From: Sorangium cellulosum
GTDB taxonomy: Bacteria > Myxococcota_A > Polyangia > Polyangiales > Polyangiaceae
Length of the DNA stretch: 64,000 nucleotides
Direction: 5' to 3'
Assembly: GCF_002950945.1 (NCBI RefSeq)
Contig: NZ_CP012673.1
Location: 10,864,501-10,928,500, forward strand
Part shown: piece after piece, positions 52,101 through 60,746 of the stretch
Numbering within the stretch: the stretch's first letter is position 1
How the letters are laid out: each line of letters opens with the position of its first letter
Program-made: the position numbers and the translations under genes
The notes under the pieces: model-generated
Seen by the model: only the letters and a program-made list of their open reading frames with translations
What the model was told of the DNA's origin: nothing
Database searches by the model: none

Positions 52101-53821
52101 TCCAGCTGGGGCGGCGCGTGGCCGAGCTGCAGGACCGGGCGCCGGCGGCGCGCCTCGACCTGGAGCGCGGGCGGGCGCGGCTGCTCGCGGCGGAGCTGCC
52201 CGGCGGCGGAGAGGGGCCCCGGGCCCCGGCGATCGGCGCGCCGCGGCTGGTGAGGCCTGCGCGCGAGGGCGTCGCGAGCGGGTCGAGGCCGAGGCCGCGG
52301 GCTCCGGCGCGGCGCCTGGCGGCCCGGCTCGGCGCCTCGCTGGCGGCGGCGCTGCTTGTCGCCGCGCTGGCGGTGGTGCTCGTGGTGCGCCCCCGGACGC
52401 CGATGCACTTCGAGATCGGGATGGCCGAGCCGGGGGTCGTCGGGGAGTGGATCGCCGCGCCGCCCGCGGCGGAGCTCCCGATCCGGTTCTCCGATGGCTC
52501 GGTGCTCCGCCTGGCGCCGGGCGGGCGCGCCCGCGTCGCGTCGGTGGACGCGGACGGGGCGGAGATCGCCCTCGAGCGGGGCGCGCTCGATCTGTCGGTC
52601 GTCCACCGCGAGGGCACGCGCTGGAAGGTGCGGGTCGGGCCGTTCCAGGTGCACGTGATCGGGACGCGCTTCGAGACCCGGTGGGATCCGGTGACCGAGC
52701 GGTTCGGGGTGGCCCTGCGCGAGGGGGCCATCACCGTCTCCGGGCCGGTCGTGGGCGACGCGCGCGCCGTCCGCGCCGGCGAGCGGCTCACCGTCTCGCC
52801 GGCGACGAACACCCTGGAGGTTGCGCCGATCGAGGCGACCGTGACCGACGCAACCCCGGTCGGCTCAACCCCGGTCGGCTCAACCCCGGTCGGTTCAACC
52901 CCGGTCGGCTCAACCCCGGTCGGTTCAACCCCGGTCGGTTCAACCCCGGTCGGCTCAACCCCGGTCGGCGCAACCCCGGTCGGTTCAACCCCGGTCGGCT
53001 CAACCTCGGTCGGCTCAACCCCGGTCGGCGCAACCCCGGTCGGCTCAACCCCGGTCGGCTCAACCCCGGTCGGCTCAACCCCGGTCGGTTCAACCCCGGT
53101 CGGCTCAACCCCGGTCGGCGCAACCCCGGTCGGTTCAACCCCGGTCGGCTCAACCTCGGTCGGCTCAACCCCGGTCGGCGCAACCCCGGTCGGCTCAACC
53201 CCGGTCGGCTCAACCCCGGTCGGCTCAACCCCGGTCGGCTCAACCCCGGTCGGCTCAACCCCGGTCGGCTCAACCCCGGTCGGCTCAGCGGCGCCTCGCT
53301 GGCGGCCGCTTGCCCTCGACGCCAGGTACAAGGATGCCCTCGCCGCCGCGGAGCGCGAAGGCTTCGACGCGATCTGCGGGTCCGCCAGCGCCAGCGATCT
53401 GCACGCCCTCGGCGACGCGGCCCGGCTCGGCGGGAGCTCGGCGCGCGCGGTCCAGGCCCTCGCCGCCCTCCGCCAGCGGTTCCCGGGTTCCCCCGAGGCC
53501 GCGTCCGCCGCGTTCCTCCTGGGAAGAATCGCGCAGGACCAGAACAAGGACCACGCCGGCGCGGCCAGCTGGTTCGCCCGGTACCTGAGCGAGCACCCCG
53601 CGGGCGCGTTCGCCGCCGACGCTGCCGGGCGCCTCGTCGAGGCGGAGGACCGGCGGGGCGACCCGGCAGCCGCTCGCCGTGCTGCCGAGCGCTACCTCGC
53701 CGCGTACCCGAGCGGCTCGCACGCGGCGTACGCGCGGCGCCTGCTCGCGCGCGGGTCGCGCCCGCCCGCCGGGGGCACGTCCGTCGACGCGGACGCCGCC
53801 CCCGGGCCCCCGGCGCCGTGA
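52076..53821 (+). CDS. FecR-domain membrane protein with TPVGS repeat linker and TPR C-terminus
   Basis: 581 residues from GTG 52076 (GAGGGAGGT upstream). Residues ~1-80 are cytosolic and Arg-rich. One transmembrane helix lies at ~85-108 (LGASLAAALLVAALAVVLVV). A FecR domain follows (~115-245): IRFSDGSVLRLAPGGRARV, AEIALERGALDLSV, VRVGPFQVHVIGTRFETRWD. Residues ~260-404 are 29 tandem TPVGS-type pentapeptides, a stiff periplasmic spacer. The C-terminal ~175 residues are TPR-like, resembling YbgF/CpoB repeats (AFLLGRIAQDQNKDHAGAASWFARYL). FecR proteins relay periplasmic signals to ECF sigma factors; the TPR end may contact the outer-membrane protein encoded next. Confidence 0.88.
   Translation: MGQSERSLIQLGRRVAELQDRAPAARLDLERGRARLLAAELPGGGEGPRAPAIGAPRLVRPAREGVASGSRPRPRAPARRLAARLGASLAAALLVAALAVVLVVRPRTPMHFEIGMAEPGVVGEWIAAPPAAELPIRFSDGSVLRLAPGGRARVASVDADGAEIALERGALDLSVVHREGTRWKVRVGPFQVHVIGTRFETRWDPVTERFGVALREGAITVSGPVVGDARAVRAGERLTVSPATNTLEVAPIEATVTDATPVGSTPVGSTPVGSTPVGSTPVGSTPVGSTPVGSTPVGATPVGSTPVGSTSVGSTPVGATPVGSTPVGSTPVGSTPVGSTPVGSTPVGATPVGSTPVGSTSVGSTPVGATPVGSTPVGSTPVGSTPVGSTPVGSTPVGSTPVGSAAPRWRPLALDARYKDALAAAEREGFDAICGSASASDLHALGDAARLGGSSARAVQALAALRQRFPGSPEAASAAFLLGRIAQDQNKDHAGAASWFARYLSEHPAGAFAADAAGRLVEAEDRRGDPAAARRAAERYLAAYPSGSHAAYARRLLARGSRPPAGGTSVDADAAPGPPAP
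52853..53287. repeat. 29 tandem 15-bp repeats (TPVGS codons)
   Basis: The unit ACCCCGGTCGGCTCA is repeated 29 times without frame loss. Variants (GGTTCA, GGCGCA, ACCTCG) show a 150-bp higher-order duplication: the pattern around 52966-53040 is repeated at 53116-53190. Confidence 0.95.
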
Positions 53822-54936
53822 CACGCCGCTCCTCCGCGCCCCTCCTCCTCGCCCTCGCGGCGGGGGTCTCCCCCGCGGCGGGCGCGCGCGCCGACGAGAC
53901 CCGGGCCAACGAGACCCGGGCCGACGAGACCCGGGAGGAGGTCCCCTCGACCATCGCCGTCCTCTGCGCGCCCGGCGACCGCTTCGGCCTGCGGGTCGTC
54001 GCCGAGCTCGAATCGCTCGGCTTCCGGGTGGAGCTCCTCGATCCCGCCGCCGAGCCGGTGTCGCGCGCGTCCCTCGAGGCCTCGGCGCGCCAGGCGGGCG
54101 CGATCGCCGCGATCCGCGCCATCCCCTCCGGCCGCGGCGTCGAGGTGTGGATCGCCGATCGCGTCACCGGCAAGACCGTGCTCCGCGAGATGGCGAGCCG
54201 CGCCGGCGACGGCGGCGCGGAGGAGCTCGACGACGCCGCGCTCGCGCTCCGCGTCGTCGAGCTCCTCCGCGCCAGCCTGCTCGAGGCCTCCCTGCCGGAG
54301 CCGCCGCCCGGCGAGCTGCCAGCGACCCCCGAGATCCGCGAGAAGCTGCGCGTCCCCGCGCCGTCCGCGCTCGCCGACGCGCCGGCCCCGGCGCACCCGC
54401 AGCCGGCCCCGGCGCACGCGCAGGAGCTCCACGTCTCGCTCGCGCCCGGCGTGCTGCTGAGCCCGGGCGGCCTCGGCGCCGCGGTCAGCGCCGACCTTGG
54501 CCTTGCCTGGATGCCGAGCGAACATGTCGGCGTCGTCGCGTTCGCGGCGATCCCGCTGACCAGCGCGCGCCACGAGCGGCCGGACCTGAGCGTCGACCTC
54601 TCGGCCCTGCTCGTCGGCGGCGGGGTGCGCTTCACCCCCCGCGCGCGCCGGTGGGCTCCCTCGGCGGATCTCGGCCTGGCGGCCCTCTCGCTGCGGACCG
54701 CGGGGCTCGTCGCCGGCGCGGACGCCACGACGGGCGAGTCCTCCGCCGTGACCGTCGCCCCCTTCACGCGTCTCGGCCTCGCCTTCGCCGTCACCCCCTG
54801 GCTCCGCCTCCGCGCAGACGTCCTCACCGGCGCGATCGTTCAAGGTGTCTCGGTCCAGATCGAAGGGAACGAGATCGCGACCTGGGGCCGCCCGTTCCTG
54901 CTTTCTTCAGCCGGCGTCTATATCCGCTGGTTTTGA
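53818..54936 (+). CDS. secreted/outer-membrane beta-barrel-like protein of the sigma/FecR operon
   Basis: 372 residues from GTG 53818, overlapping the FecR-gene stop by 4 bp (GTGA). Signal peptide ~1-24 (LLLALAAGVSPAAGARA), then a short (ADETR)n repeat. The first half (~45-165) is an alpha/beta domain (TIAVLCAPGDRFGLRVVAELESLGFRVELL; GVEVWIADRVTGKTVLREM). After a Pro/Ala-rich linker, residues ~205-372 are alternating strands (VSLAPGVLLSPGGLGAAVSADLGLAW, VGVVAFAAIPL, LLVGGGVRFTPRA) ending in Arg-Trp-Phe, the C-terminal aromatic signature of outer-membrane proteins. Probable output or sensor of the ECF/FecR system. Confidence 0.78.
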   Translation: MTRRSSAPLLLALAAGVSPAAGARADETRANETRADETREEVPSTIAVLCAPGDRFGLRVVAELESLGFRVELLDPAAEPVSRASLEASARQAGAIAAIRAIPSGRGVEVWIADRVTGKTVLREMASRAGDGGAEELDDAALALRVVELLRASLLEASLPEPPPGELPATPEIREKLRVPAPSALADAPAPAHPQPAPAHAQELHVSLAPGVLLSPGGLGAAVSADLGLAWMPSEHVGVVAFAAIPLTSARHERPDLSVDLSALLVGGGVRFTPRARRWAPSADLGLAALSLRTAGLVAGADATTGESSAVTVAPFTRLGLAFAVTPWLRLRADVLTGAIVQGVSVQIEGNEIATWGRPFLLSSAGVYIRWF

Positions 54937-55025
54937 TGAGCCGCCCTCGCGACCCCGAGGGACTTCATCTCAGGAACCTGATCCGGAGGTGACTCGAATG
55001 AAGCGATGGATGATGGCATCTCGGG

Positions 55026-55613
55026 ATGCTCTCGATGATGAGCAGCGGGTGTGAGCTGATAGTGCTCGACCCCTTTCAAGGCGGGTGGGACGACCCGGAG
55101 TCTTCCTCGGTGGTCAGCAGCTCTGTTGTCGGGGGCGCCACCTCCTCGGGCTCGGGCGTCGCCGCCGGGAGCCTCAACGTGATCGCGGCGCGAGCCGGCG
55201 ACGTGCCCCCCGGCCGCACCCTGGTCCCCGGGCTCCTGAGCGACCCTGACGCGCTCGTCCTGTTCTTCAGCGACTCAGCTCAGCAGTGCGCCGACCCCGT
55301 GGTCTCGACGGAGTGTGATGGCGAATCCGTCTGGCAGTTCATCCTGGTCCTGCCGCCCGGGCTCGACACGCCCGGCATCGTCGCTCCGTCGACCCCGGGG
55401 GTCTACTGGCAAAATTACGAACGTTATCCTTATCCCAGCTGCGGCGGCGGGGGAGGAGGCGGCACGCCATTCGGGGGTACGATCGAGATCGTCAGCAGCG
55501 ACGCGACCTCTCTCCACGTGAAGGTGAGCGGCACCAACACCCCCCCCACGATCAACGGGGACCACACGGTCCAGCTCTGCAGCCCGTCGGCCGCGCCAGC
55601 CCTCGGCGAGTGA
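55026..55613 (+). CDS. small putative lipoprotein, N-terminus possibly frameshifted
   Basis: 195 residues as read from ATG 55026: MLSMMSSGCELIVLDPF, a lipobox-like SSGC, then a Ser-rich linker and a beta-rich domain (LNVIAARAGDV, ALVLFFSDSAQQCADP, FILVLPPGLDTPGI, IEIVSSDATSLHVKV) with a Gly-rich loop of seven Gly. A much better Shine-Dalgarno (GGAGGTGA) lies before ATG 54998 in another frame, and MKRWMMAS read from it joins smoothly to MLSMMSSGC if one small indel near 55020 is assumed. Either the true start is 55026 or the gene has a recent frameshift. Function unknown. Confidence 0.6.
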   Translation: MLSMMSSGCELIVLDPFQGGWDDPESSSVVSSSVVGGATSSGSGVAAGSLNVIAARAGDVPPGRTLVPGLLSDPDALVLFFSDSAQQCADPVVSTECDGESVWQFILVLPPGLDTPGIVAPSTPGVYWQNYERYPYPSCGGGGGGGTPFGGTIEIVSSDATSLHVKVSGTNTPPTINGDHTVQLCSPSAAPALGE

Positions 55614-55990
55614 CCGGCGGCCTCGCCGACCACAATGTAGCAGGACATGCCCCCGGCAGACGCGGACGGGCATAGCCGTGATCACAAGGACGCTCGTCGG
55701 GAATGACAGGAACCGACCTGACGACGCGGCGGAGCTCGCGGGCGACCCTGCTTCATTTATTCACCCCGAGCAGAAGGCTGCACCTCGGCCCGTCCAACCC
55801 TGGAGAACCTTCATGCGCACCAGTCGCCGCATGCGCACCACTCGCCTGCCTGGCCCAATCTCCGCCCCGTCCGCGTGCCGCCATCTCGCCTGCAGCGATG
55901 ACTCTGCCGACGACGAGGACGACAGCGAGCCTCTGGGCTCGTGGCTCGGCTTCTCGCCGTGATCCCTGTCAAGACCTCTGACAGGCGCAG
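55614..55990. other. intergenic region with one doubtful small ORF
   Basis: 377 bp between the lipoprotein gene and the convergent APH gene. A plus-strand frame at 55813-55962 (49 residues, MRTSRRMRTTRLPG... ending SDDSADDEDDSEPLGSWLGFSP) has a lipoprotein-like Ala-Cys-Ser-Asp-Asp segment but a degraded signal sequence. It is either a very small secreted peptide or a remnant. GGAG occurs upstream of its start. Confidence 0.35.
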
Positions 55991-57190
55991 CTAGGCCCGC
56001 GAGCGCACCAGCTCCGCCGTCCGCCCGAGCCACTCCGCGGGATCCCCCGCATGGTAGGGGTGCTCCGAAGGCTCGATGTTGTCGAGGAACCTCCGGTAGA
56101 TGACCGCCTGTCGCGCAGCGGCGACGGGCGCGATCAGCTCCGCCGCCCGCTCCGGATCCGAGCCCGGGATCGCGGCGCGCCACGCCCGGCTCCAGAGGCT
56201 CCGGATCGGGCCGACGGCGCCCGGCGGGATCCTGTCGAGGAACGCCGGCTGGTCGAGCAAGGGATGCCCGACGCCGCTGTCGCCCCAGTCCAGCAGCACG
56301 GCCGGCGTCGCGCCGCCGCGGGCGTTGCCAGGGTGGAAGTCGCCGTGAACGAGCGTGTCGGGCAGCCCGGTCTCGGCCAGGCGCCCGAAACGCTCGGGCA
56401 ACGCCTCGACGAACCCGGCCAGCGTCGTCCGGTCGCCGGCGGGCAGCTCGGGCGTCCGATCCAGCACGTCTGCGATGAGCCGGGTCAGCGCCGGCGCACG
56501 CCAGTCCGGCAGCCCCAGCGCCACAAGGTCGTCGACCTGCCCGCTCACGTCGCGCTGCAGCCCGACCAGCAGCGACACCAGCCGCTCCAGGGTCGGCAGC
56601 TCGGCGTCATAGAGATCCTCGCCCGGGATCTCCGGCATGAGGATCCGCCCACCGTCGTGGCCGACGAGCGCCGGCACGGGCCGGCCCGTGAGCCGCGCGA
56701 GCAGGGCCCCCTCGTGCCCGAAGAACGGAGGGACGTGCTTCAGCCAGAACGCCTGACCGCCGACCTGCAGCCGCCACAAGCTCGAGAGGTTCCACGACCG
56801 GACCTGCTCGGCGGGCGCCGTCCGCTCCAGGCCCCGCGCGCGCAGGACCGAGTCCGCCCAGGCGAGGTCGTCGCCGGGCCCGCCCGGCCGGGCCCACGGC
56901 AGCCGGAGCGGGTGATCGTCGAGCGCCCCGCGCCACGGCTCGACGCCGGGCGGCGACGCCTCGACCTCCGCCAGGTAGGTGACCGTTCCGCCGTGGGGAC
57001 ACGGGCGCTCGGCGGCAAGGATCCGGAGGACCGTCACCTCGACGCCGAGGTGCTCACGAGCCCCTCGGACGACCGGCTTGGCCTCCTGCCACCAGGGCGT
57101 CGCGACGGGATAAGGCGGCAGCGCGCCCAGGAGCTCACCCGCCGTGGTGACGAGGACAAGTCGAGCGAGGCGCGGCGGCTGCGTGGTCAT
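55991..57190 (-). CDS. Nudix-like domain fused to aminoglycoside-phosphotransferase-type kinase
   Basis: 399 residues. Residues ~1-110 resemble a Nudix fold (RLARLVLVTTAGELLGALPP; AREHLGVEVTVLRILA; TVTYLAEVEA), but the Nudix-box acids are not recognisable, so hydrolase activity is doubtful. Residues ~125-399 are an APH/choline-kinase-like domain with the Brenner motif LVHGDFHPGN and the metal-binding VLLDWGDSGVGHPLLD. APH proteins phosphorylate small hydroxylated compounds including antibiotics, sugars and amino alcohols. This Nudix-like/APH combination is found in actinobacterial and myxobacterial proteins of unknown substrate. Monocistronic. Confidence 0.82.
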   Translation of the reverse strand: MTTQPPRLARLVLVTTAGELLGALPPYPVATPWWQEAKPVVRGAREHLGVEVTVLRILAAERPCPHGGTVTYLAEVEASPPGVEPWRGALDDHPLRLPWARPGGPGDDLAWADSVLRARGLERTAPAEQVRSWNLSSLWRLQVGGQAFWLKHVPPFFGHEGALLARLTGRPVPALVGHDGGRILMPEIPGEDLYDAELPTLERLVSLLVGLQRDVSGQVDDLVALGLPDWRAPALTRLIADVLDRTPELPAGDRTTLAGFVEALPERFGRLAETGLPDTLVHGDFHPGNARGGATPAVLLDWGDSGVGHPLLDQPAFLDRIPPGAVGPIRSLWSRAWRAAIPGSDPERAAELIAPVAAARQAVIYRRFLDNIEPSEHPYHAGDPAEWLGRTAELVRSRA

Positions 57191-57279
57191 CAGGTGGCGC
57201 AGAGAAACACCAGACGCTCCGGGGATGTCAAGGGCGAGCCCCCACGCTCGCCTCGCGGCAGCGCCGATGCCGGGCGCAC

Positions 57280-57317
57280 AAAAGGCGAGAGCCCGCCGCG
57301 CACGTCGCGCGGCGGGC
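57280..57317 (-). terminator. intrinsic terminator of the GH115 gene
   Basis: Perfect 11-bp stem GCCCGCCGCGC / GCGCGGCGGGC (57291-57301 with 57307-57317), 5-nt loop, followed in the direction of the GH115 transcript by TCTCGCCTTTT. It starts 28 bp beyond the stop codon. Confidence 0.65.
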
Positions 57318-57344
57318 CCTCCGGCTATTGCAGACGACGCGCTG

Positions 57345-60300
57345 CTATTGCGGTCCCTTGCCCATCCAGTAGCTCTCGGGCGGACCCAGGTAGCTCTCCT
57401 TCACGCCACCAGCGTCCACGACGATCTTCTGCACGACCACGCCCGGATGCACCATCCAGAGCTTCAGCACGTGGTCACCCGGCGCCGCGATCGTGTGCTT
57501 GGTGCGCATGATGTTGGCGTTGTCCGAGGTGTGCCGCTCCCAGATCTTGTTCCCGTTGCCGTTCAGGTCGATGGCATAGGTCGTGTTGACCTTCTGGATC
57601 GCGCCGTTGTCGATCGACACGGCGTACTGGAGCCCCTCTTCCCAGTTCTGGAAGTTGTTCCTGGGCGACACGTACACCCAGACCGTCACCTCGCCGCTGC
57701 TGGCGAGATGCAGGTCGTACTCCAGGCGAGGCGAGGCGCCGCCGGGCTCCTGCGGCTCGGACGTCACCGGGAACGGCGTCACGCCCGCGCCGGTGCGGCC
57801 GATGTGCGGGAGCGTCTTCCAGAAGATGTCGCCCGCGCCGATCGCGCGGCTGTAGTGCTCCGCTTCCATCGAGACATAGCCGTTGGCCTCGATGAAGCGG
57901 TTCGGCTTCCAGGCGATCCCCCTCGGGTCCTCGACGCGCGCCGTGACCACCACCGAGCTTCCATCCGAGCCCGTGACCGTGATCGGGATGTCGAGCGGGA
58001 ACTCCAGCGGTCGCTGCTGCGACGTCTCGGGATCGGTGTACGTCGTGGGGGCGAGAACCCAGTCCACCCGCACCGTCGCGCGCACTTCCTTGTCGACGAC
58101 GCCGTGGCTCGGGTAGACGGTCAGCCACGGGCGGCACGGGGCGTCCGCGGGCCAGCCGGAGGGGCACTTGACCGGGAGCTCGGCCTCGATCGTGTACTCG
58201 AGCGGCTCGCTGCCGCGGCTGAACACCTCGATGTACTGCTCGGGCTGCGTCTGGTACCGGCTGAACGTCGGCAGCACGGGCGTCGCGTCGCTCTCGTCGC
58301 CCGCGCCGTCCGCCGTCCAGTACGTGCTCGCGCCGTCGATCGCCACGCCGAGCTCCGCCGCCGCGGGGACCTCGATCGACACGAGCTCGGGCCAGATGAA
58401 CTCCTGGATGTTGTTGTACTGGTACTCGGCCTGCTGCCAGGACGGGTTCCCCGGCGCGCCGTAGCTGATGTGGGGCTGCGTCTGGAAGCCTTCCCACTTC
58501 CCGCCGGCGAGCTCGTGGTTGTAGTAGTACGAGAGCGCGAGATCATCCTGGAGCCGCGCCTCGGCGATCTGCGCCATCTCGTTCGTGGCGGCACGACCCT
58601 GCTCCGCGTAGAGCCGGTTCTTGAAGCCCGCCAGGCGCAGCGCGTACAGGTTGGCGGTCGCCTTCACCTGGTAGAGCACGAGCTGGAAATAGGCGTCCTG
58701 CGCCTCGTGCGGCAGGAGCTTCGCCGCGAACTCCGCCTGCGAGGCGAGCGCCTCCCACTCCTCCACGACCCGCTCGAGCTCACTGTAGTTCGTGAGGCTG
58801 AACGGGCTGGCGCTGTCGTCGTACGTGACGGCGGCGGTGTCCGGATCCGGGACGGTGTTCGTGGGCTCGCTGACGAGCAGGTCGTAATCGACCGTGATCT
58901 TCCGGTTCGTCAGCTCGGGCTTGCGATCCGACTGCAGCAGCGAGTAGCCGTGCAGGATGTCGGCGATGATGTCCGCGTGCTCCGCGCCGAACTGCTGCTC
59001 GGTCCACTGCCGCTCCCACTCGCCGATGCGCTCGACCGGCCAGCGATCCGGGTTCCAGGCATAGTCGAGGAAGAACTGGAGCGGGAGCTCCTCGTTCTTG
59101 AAGTCGCCGACGTTGACCACCCAGAGCCGATTCACACCGTAGCTGTAGGCGAGGTGGAGCTGCTCCCAGACGTTGGGCAGGAGCGTCGTGTCGACCCACT
59201 TGTAGTTGCGGCCGCCGCCGACATAGTCGAAGTGGTAGTAGAGGCCGTAGCCGCCGGCCCGCTCTTCTTCGCCGAGCTGCGGCAGGCGCTTCATGTTGCC
59301 CCAGTTGTCGTCGGCCCAGACCACCGTGACGTCGTCCGGCACGCGGATGCCGGCGTCCCAGTACCCCTGGATCTCCTTGTAGAGCGTCCAGACCTGGGGG
59401 ATGGTCGTCAGGTCCTGGCCGGTGAGCTCCTCGAGGATGTCCCGCTGGGACTCGATGATCTCCTCCATGAGCGGGATGCCGTCCTCCGGAGCCAGGCTGA
59501 CGTCGCCGGGGCCGCGCATGCCGAGGGTGACCACGCCCTCGATCTTCTCGTCGACCATGCGCTGGATGCCCTTCCTCCAGTGCTCCTTCAGCGCGTCGGA
59601 GTTCACGGAGAAGCGCCAGTCGCCGGTGCCGCCGTAGGGATCCGTCTTCGGGGTGATGATGTTGCCCGCAGCGTCCTTCACCTCCGGGATCACGTGGCGG
59701 TTCCACTCCTCGATGCCCTGCATCATCGGGGCCTCGTGCGAGGTGCCCATCACGATGCCGTACCGCGTGGCGGTCTTGTGGTTCTCCGGGTCGTCCTCGC
59801 CGAACGCCCTGCCCCACACGGCGGGCCAGATGTAGTTCGCCTTCATGCGGAGGGCGGCCTCGAAGACCTTCTCCCAGTAGAAATGGTTGAGCCCGCCCGG
59901 GTAGCCCGGCGCCTTGCCCGGCCCGAACATCTTCGCCGCCCAGTTGCCCGTCGCGGGGTTCTCGTCGTTGATGAAGAAGCCGCGGAACTTCACCGCCGGC
60001 TCGCCCTGGGTGTGGAGCCCGGGCAGCACGTACAGCGCGTGCTTCTTCTGGGGCGGGACGTCATCCCACCAGTACAAGGGCGACACGCCGATCTGCGAGG
60101 AGAGATCGTACGCGCCGAAGATGGCGCCGCGCTGGTCGCTGCCCGCGATCACGAGCGCGCGGTCCACGCCCTCCATCGGATCTTCGACGATCTGCGTGAC
60201 GAAGGCCTCCCACTTGCCCGACACACCCGAGACATCGAGCTTCCCGTCCTCCTCGAGCGCATCGATGAGGGGGCTCTTGCCCAGCGTGCCGACGAGGATC

Positions 60301-60746
60301 ACCTCGGTCGCCCCGTCCGGGATCTCGTCCTTCACGACCTCCGCCTCGGCGTCGGTCACGCGCTCGATGTCCGCCGCGAGATCGTCGACGACGCGCAGCA
60401 CGCCCTCGTGATCGTCGGAGCTGACGACCAGGGGAGGAACCTTGCCGCCCACCGCCAGGGGAAAACGCCCCGCTCCGCCCTCGGTCGACACGTACTTGCC
60501 CGGCCCGGCCGCCGCGCCCGCCGCCGGATCGCCCGGGCCGCCGTTCGCTCCCGGGTCGCCCGGGTCGCCCTGGCCCCCCGGCTTGCCGGGGGCGCCCGGC
60601 GGGCCCTGCGGCCCCGGCTCACCCGGATCGCCCTTCTCGCCGTCCGACCCGCAGGCGGGCAAGGCCGCGAGCGACAGGGGGAGCAACAGGCAGACGAGTG
60701 AGGATCTGATCCGACCCTTCCTGATGCCAATACGTGCGTAGCTCAT
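57345..60746 (-). CDS. GH115 alpha-glucuronidase lipoprotein with collagen-like tether
   Basis: 1133 residues from ATG 60746 (GAGGG upstream). A signal peptide with lipobox (LPLSLAALPAC) is followed by a Gly-X-Y stretch of about 13 triplets (GEKGDPGEPGPQGPPGAPG...), a collagen-like spacer. The rest is collinear with GH115: an N-terminal alpha/beta domain (LRVVDDLAADIERVTD), the catalytic barrel with YWWDDVPP, GFFINDENP, NYIWPAVWGRAF, GIVMGTSHEAPM and WADDNWGN, then C-terminal beta domains (~800-1133). GH115 enzymes remove 4-O-methyl-glucuronic acid from xylan side chains. Anchored at the surface, it would help this bacterium degrade plant polysaccharides. No other xylanolytic gene is adjacent. 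A palindromic operator candidate lies upstream. Confidence 0.93.
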   Translation of the reverse strand: MSYARIGIRKGRIRSSLVCLLLPLSLAALPACGSDGEKGDPGEPGPQGPPGAPGKPGGQGDPGDPGANGGPGDPAAGAAAGPGKYVSTEGGAGRFPLAVGGKVPPLVVSSDDHEGVLRVVDDLAADIERVTDAEAEVVKDEIPDGATEVILVGTLGKSPLIDALEEDGKLDVSGVSGKWEAFVTQIVEDPMEGVDRALVIAGSDQRGAIFGAYDLSSQIGVSPLYWWDDVPPQKKHALYVLPGLHTQGEPAVKFRGFFINDENPATGNWAAKMFGPGKAPGYPGGLNHFYWEKVFEAALRMKANYIWPAVWGRAFGEDDPENHKTATRYGIVMGTSHEAPMMQGIEEWNRHVIPEVKDAAGNIITPKTDPYGGTGDWRFSVNSDALKEHWRKGIQRMVDEKIEGVVTLGMRGPGDVSLAPEDGIPLMEEIIESQRDILEELTGQDLTTIPQVWTLYKEIQGYWDAGIRVPDDVTVVWADDNWGNMKRLPQLGEEERAGGYGLYYHFDYVGGGRNYKWVDTTLLPNVWEQLHLAYSYGVNRLWVVNVGDFKNEELPLQFFLDYAWNPDRWPVERIGEWERQWTEQQFGAEHADIIADILHGYSLLQSDRKPELTNRKITVDYDLLVSEPTNTVPDPDTAAVTYDDSASPFSLTNYSELERVVEEWEALASQAEFAAKLLPHEAQDAYFQLVLYQVKATANLYALRLAGFKNRLYAEQGRAATNEMAQIAEARLQDDLALSYYYNHELAGGKWEGFQTQPHISYGAPGNPSWQQAEYQYNNIQEFIWPELVSIEVPAAAELGVAIDGASTYWTADGAGDESDATPVLPTFSRYQTQPEQYIEVFSRGSEPLEYTIEAELPVKCPSGWPADAPCRPWLTVYPSHGVVDKEVRATVRVDWVLAPTTYTDPETSQQRPLEFPLDIPITVTGSDGSSVVVTARVEDPRGIAWKPNRFIEANGYVSMEAEHYSRAIGAGDIFWKTLPHIGRTGAGVTPFPVTSEPQEPGGASPRLEYDLHLASSGEVTVWVYVSPRNNFQNWEEGLQYAVSIDNGAIQKVNTTYAIDLNGNGNKIWERHTSDNANIMRTKHTIAAPGDHVLKLWMVHPGVVVQKIVVDAGGVKESYLGPPESYWMGKGPQ

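Noticed and set aside
52853..53287. CRISPR or intergenic satellite
   Set aside because: The repeat is in frame inside a FecR-like gene and encodes TPVGS units.
57144..60701. Long open plus-strand frame antisense to the GH115 gene
   Set aside because: In very GC-rich DNA the antisense frame mirrors the codon bias of the real gene. Its product is Arg/Val/Leu-rich with no domain, while the minus strand encodes a complete GH115 enzyme.
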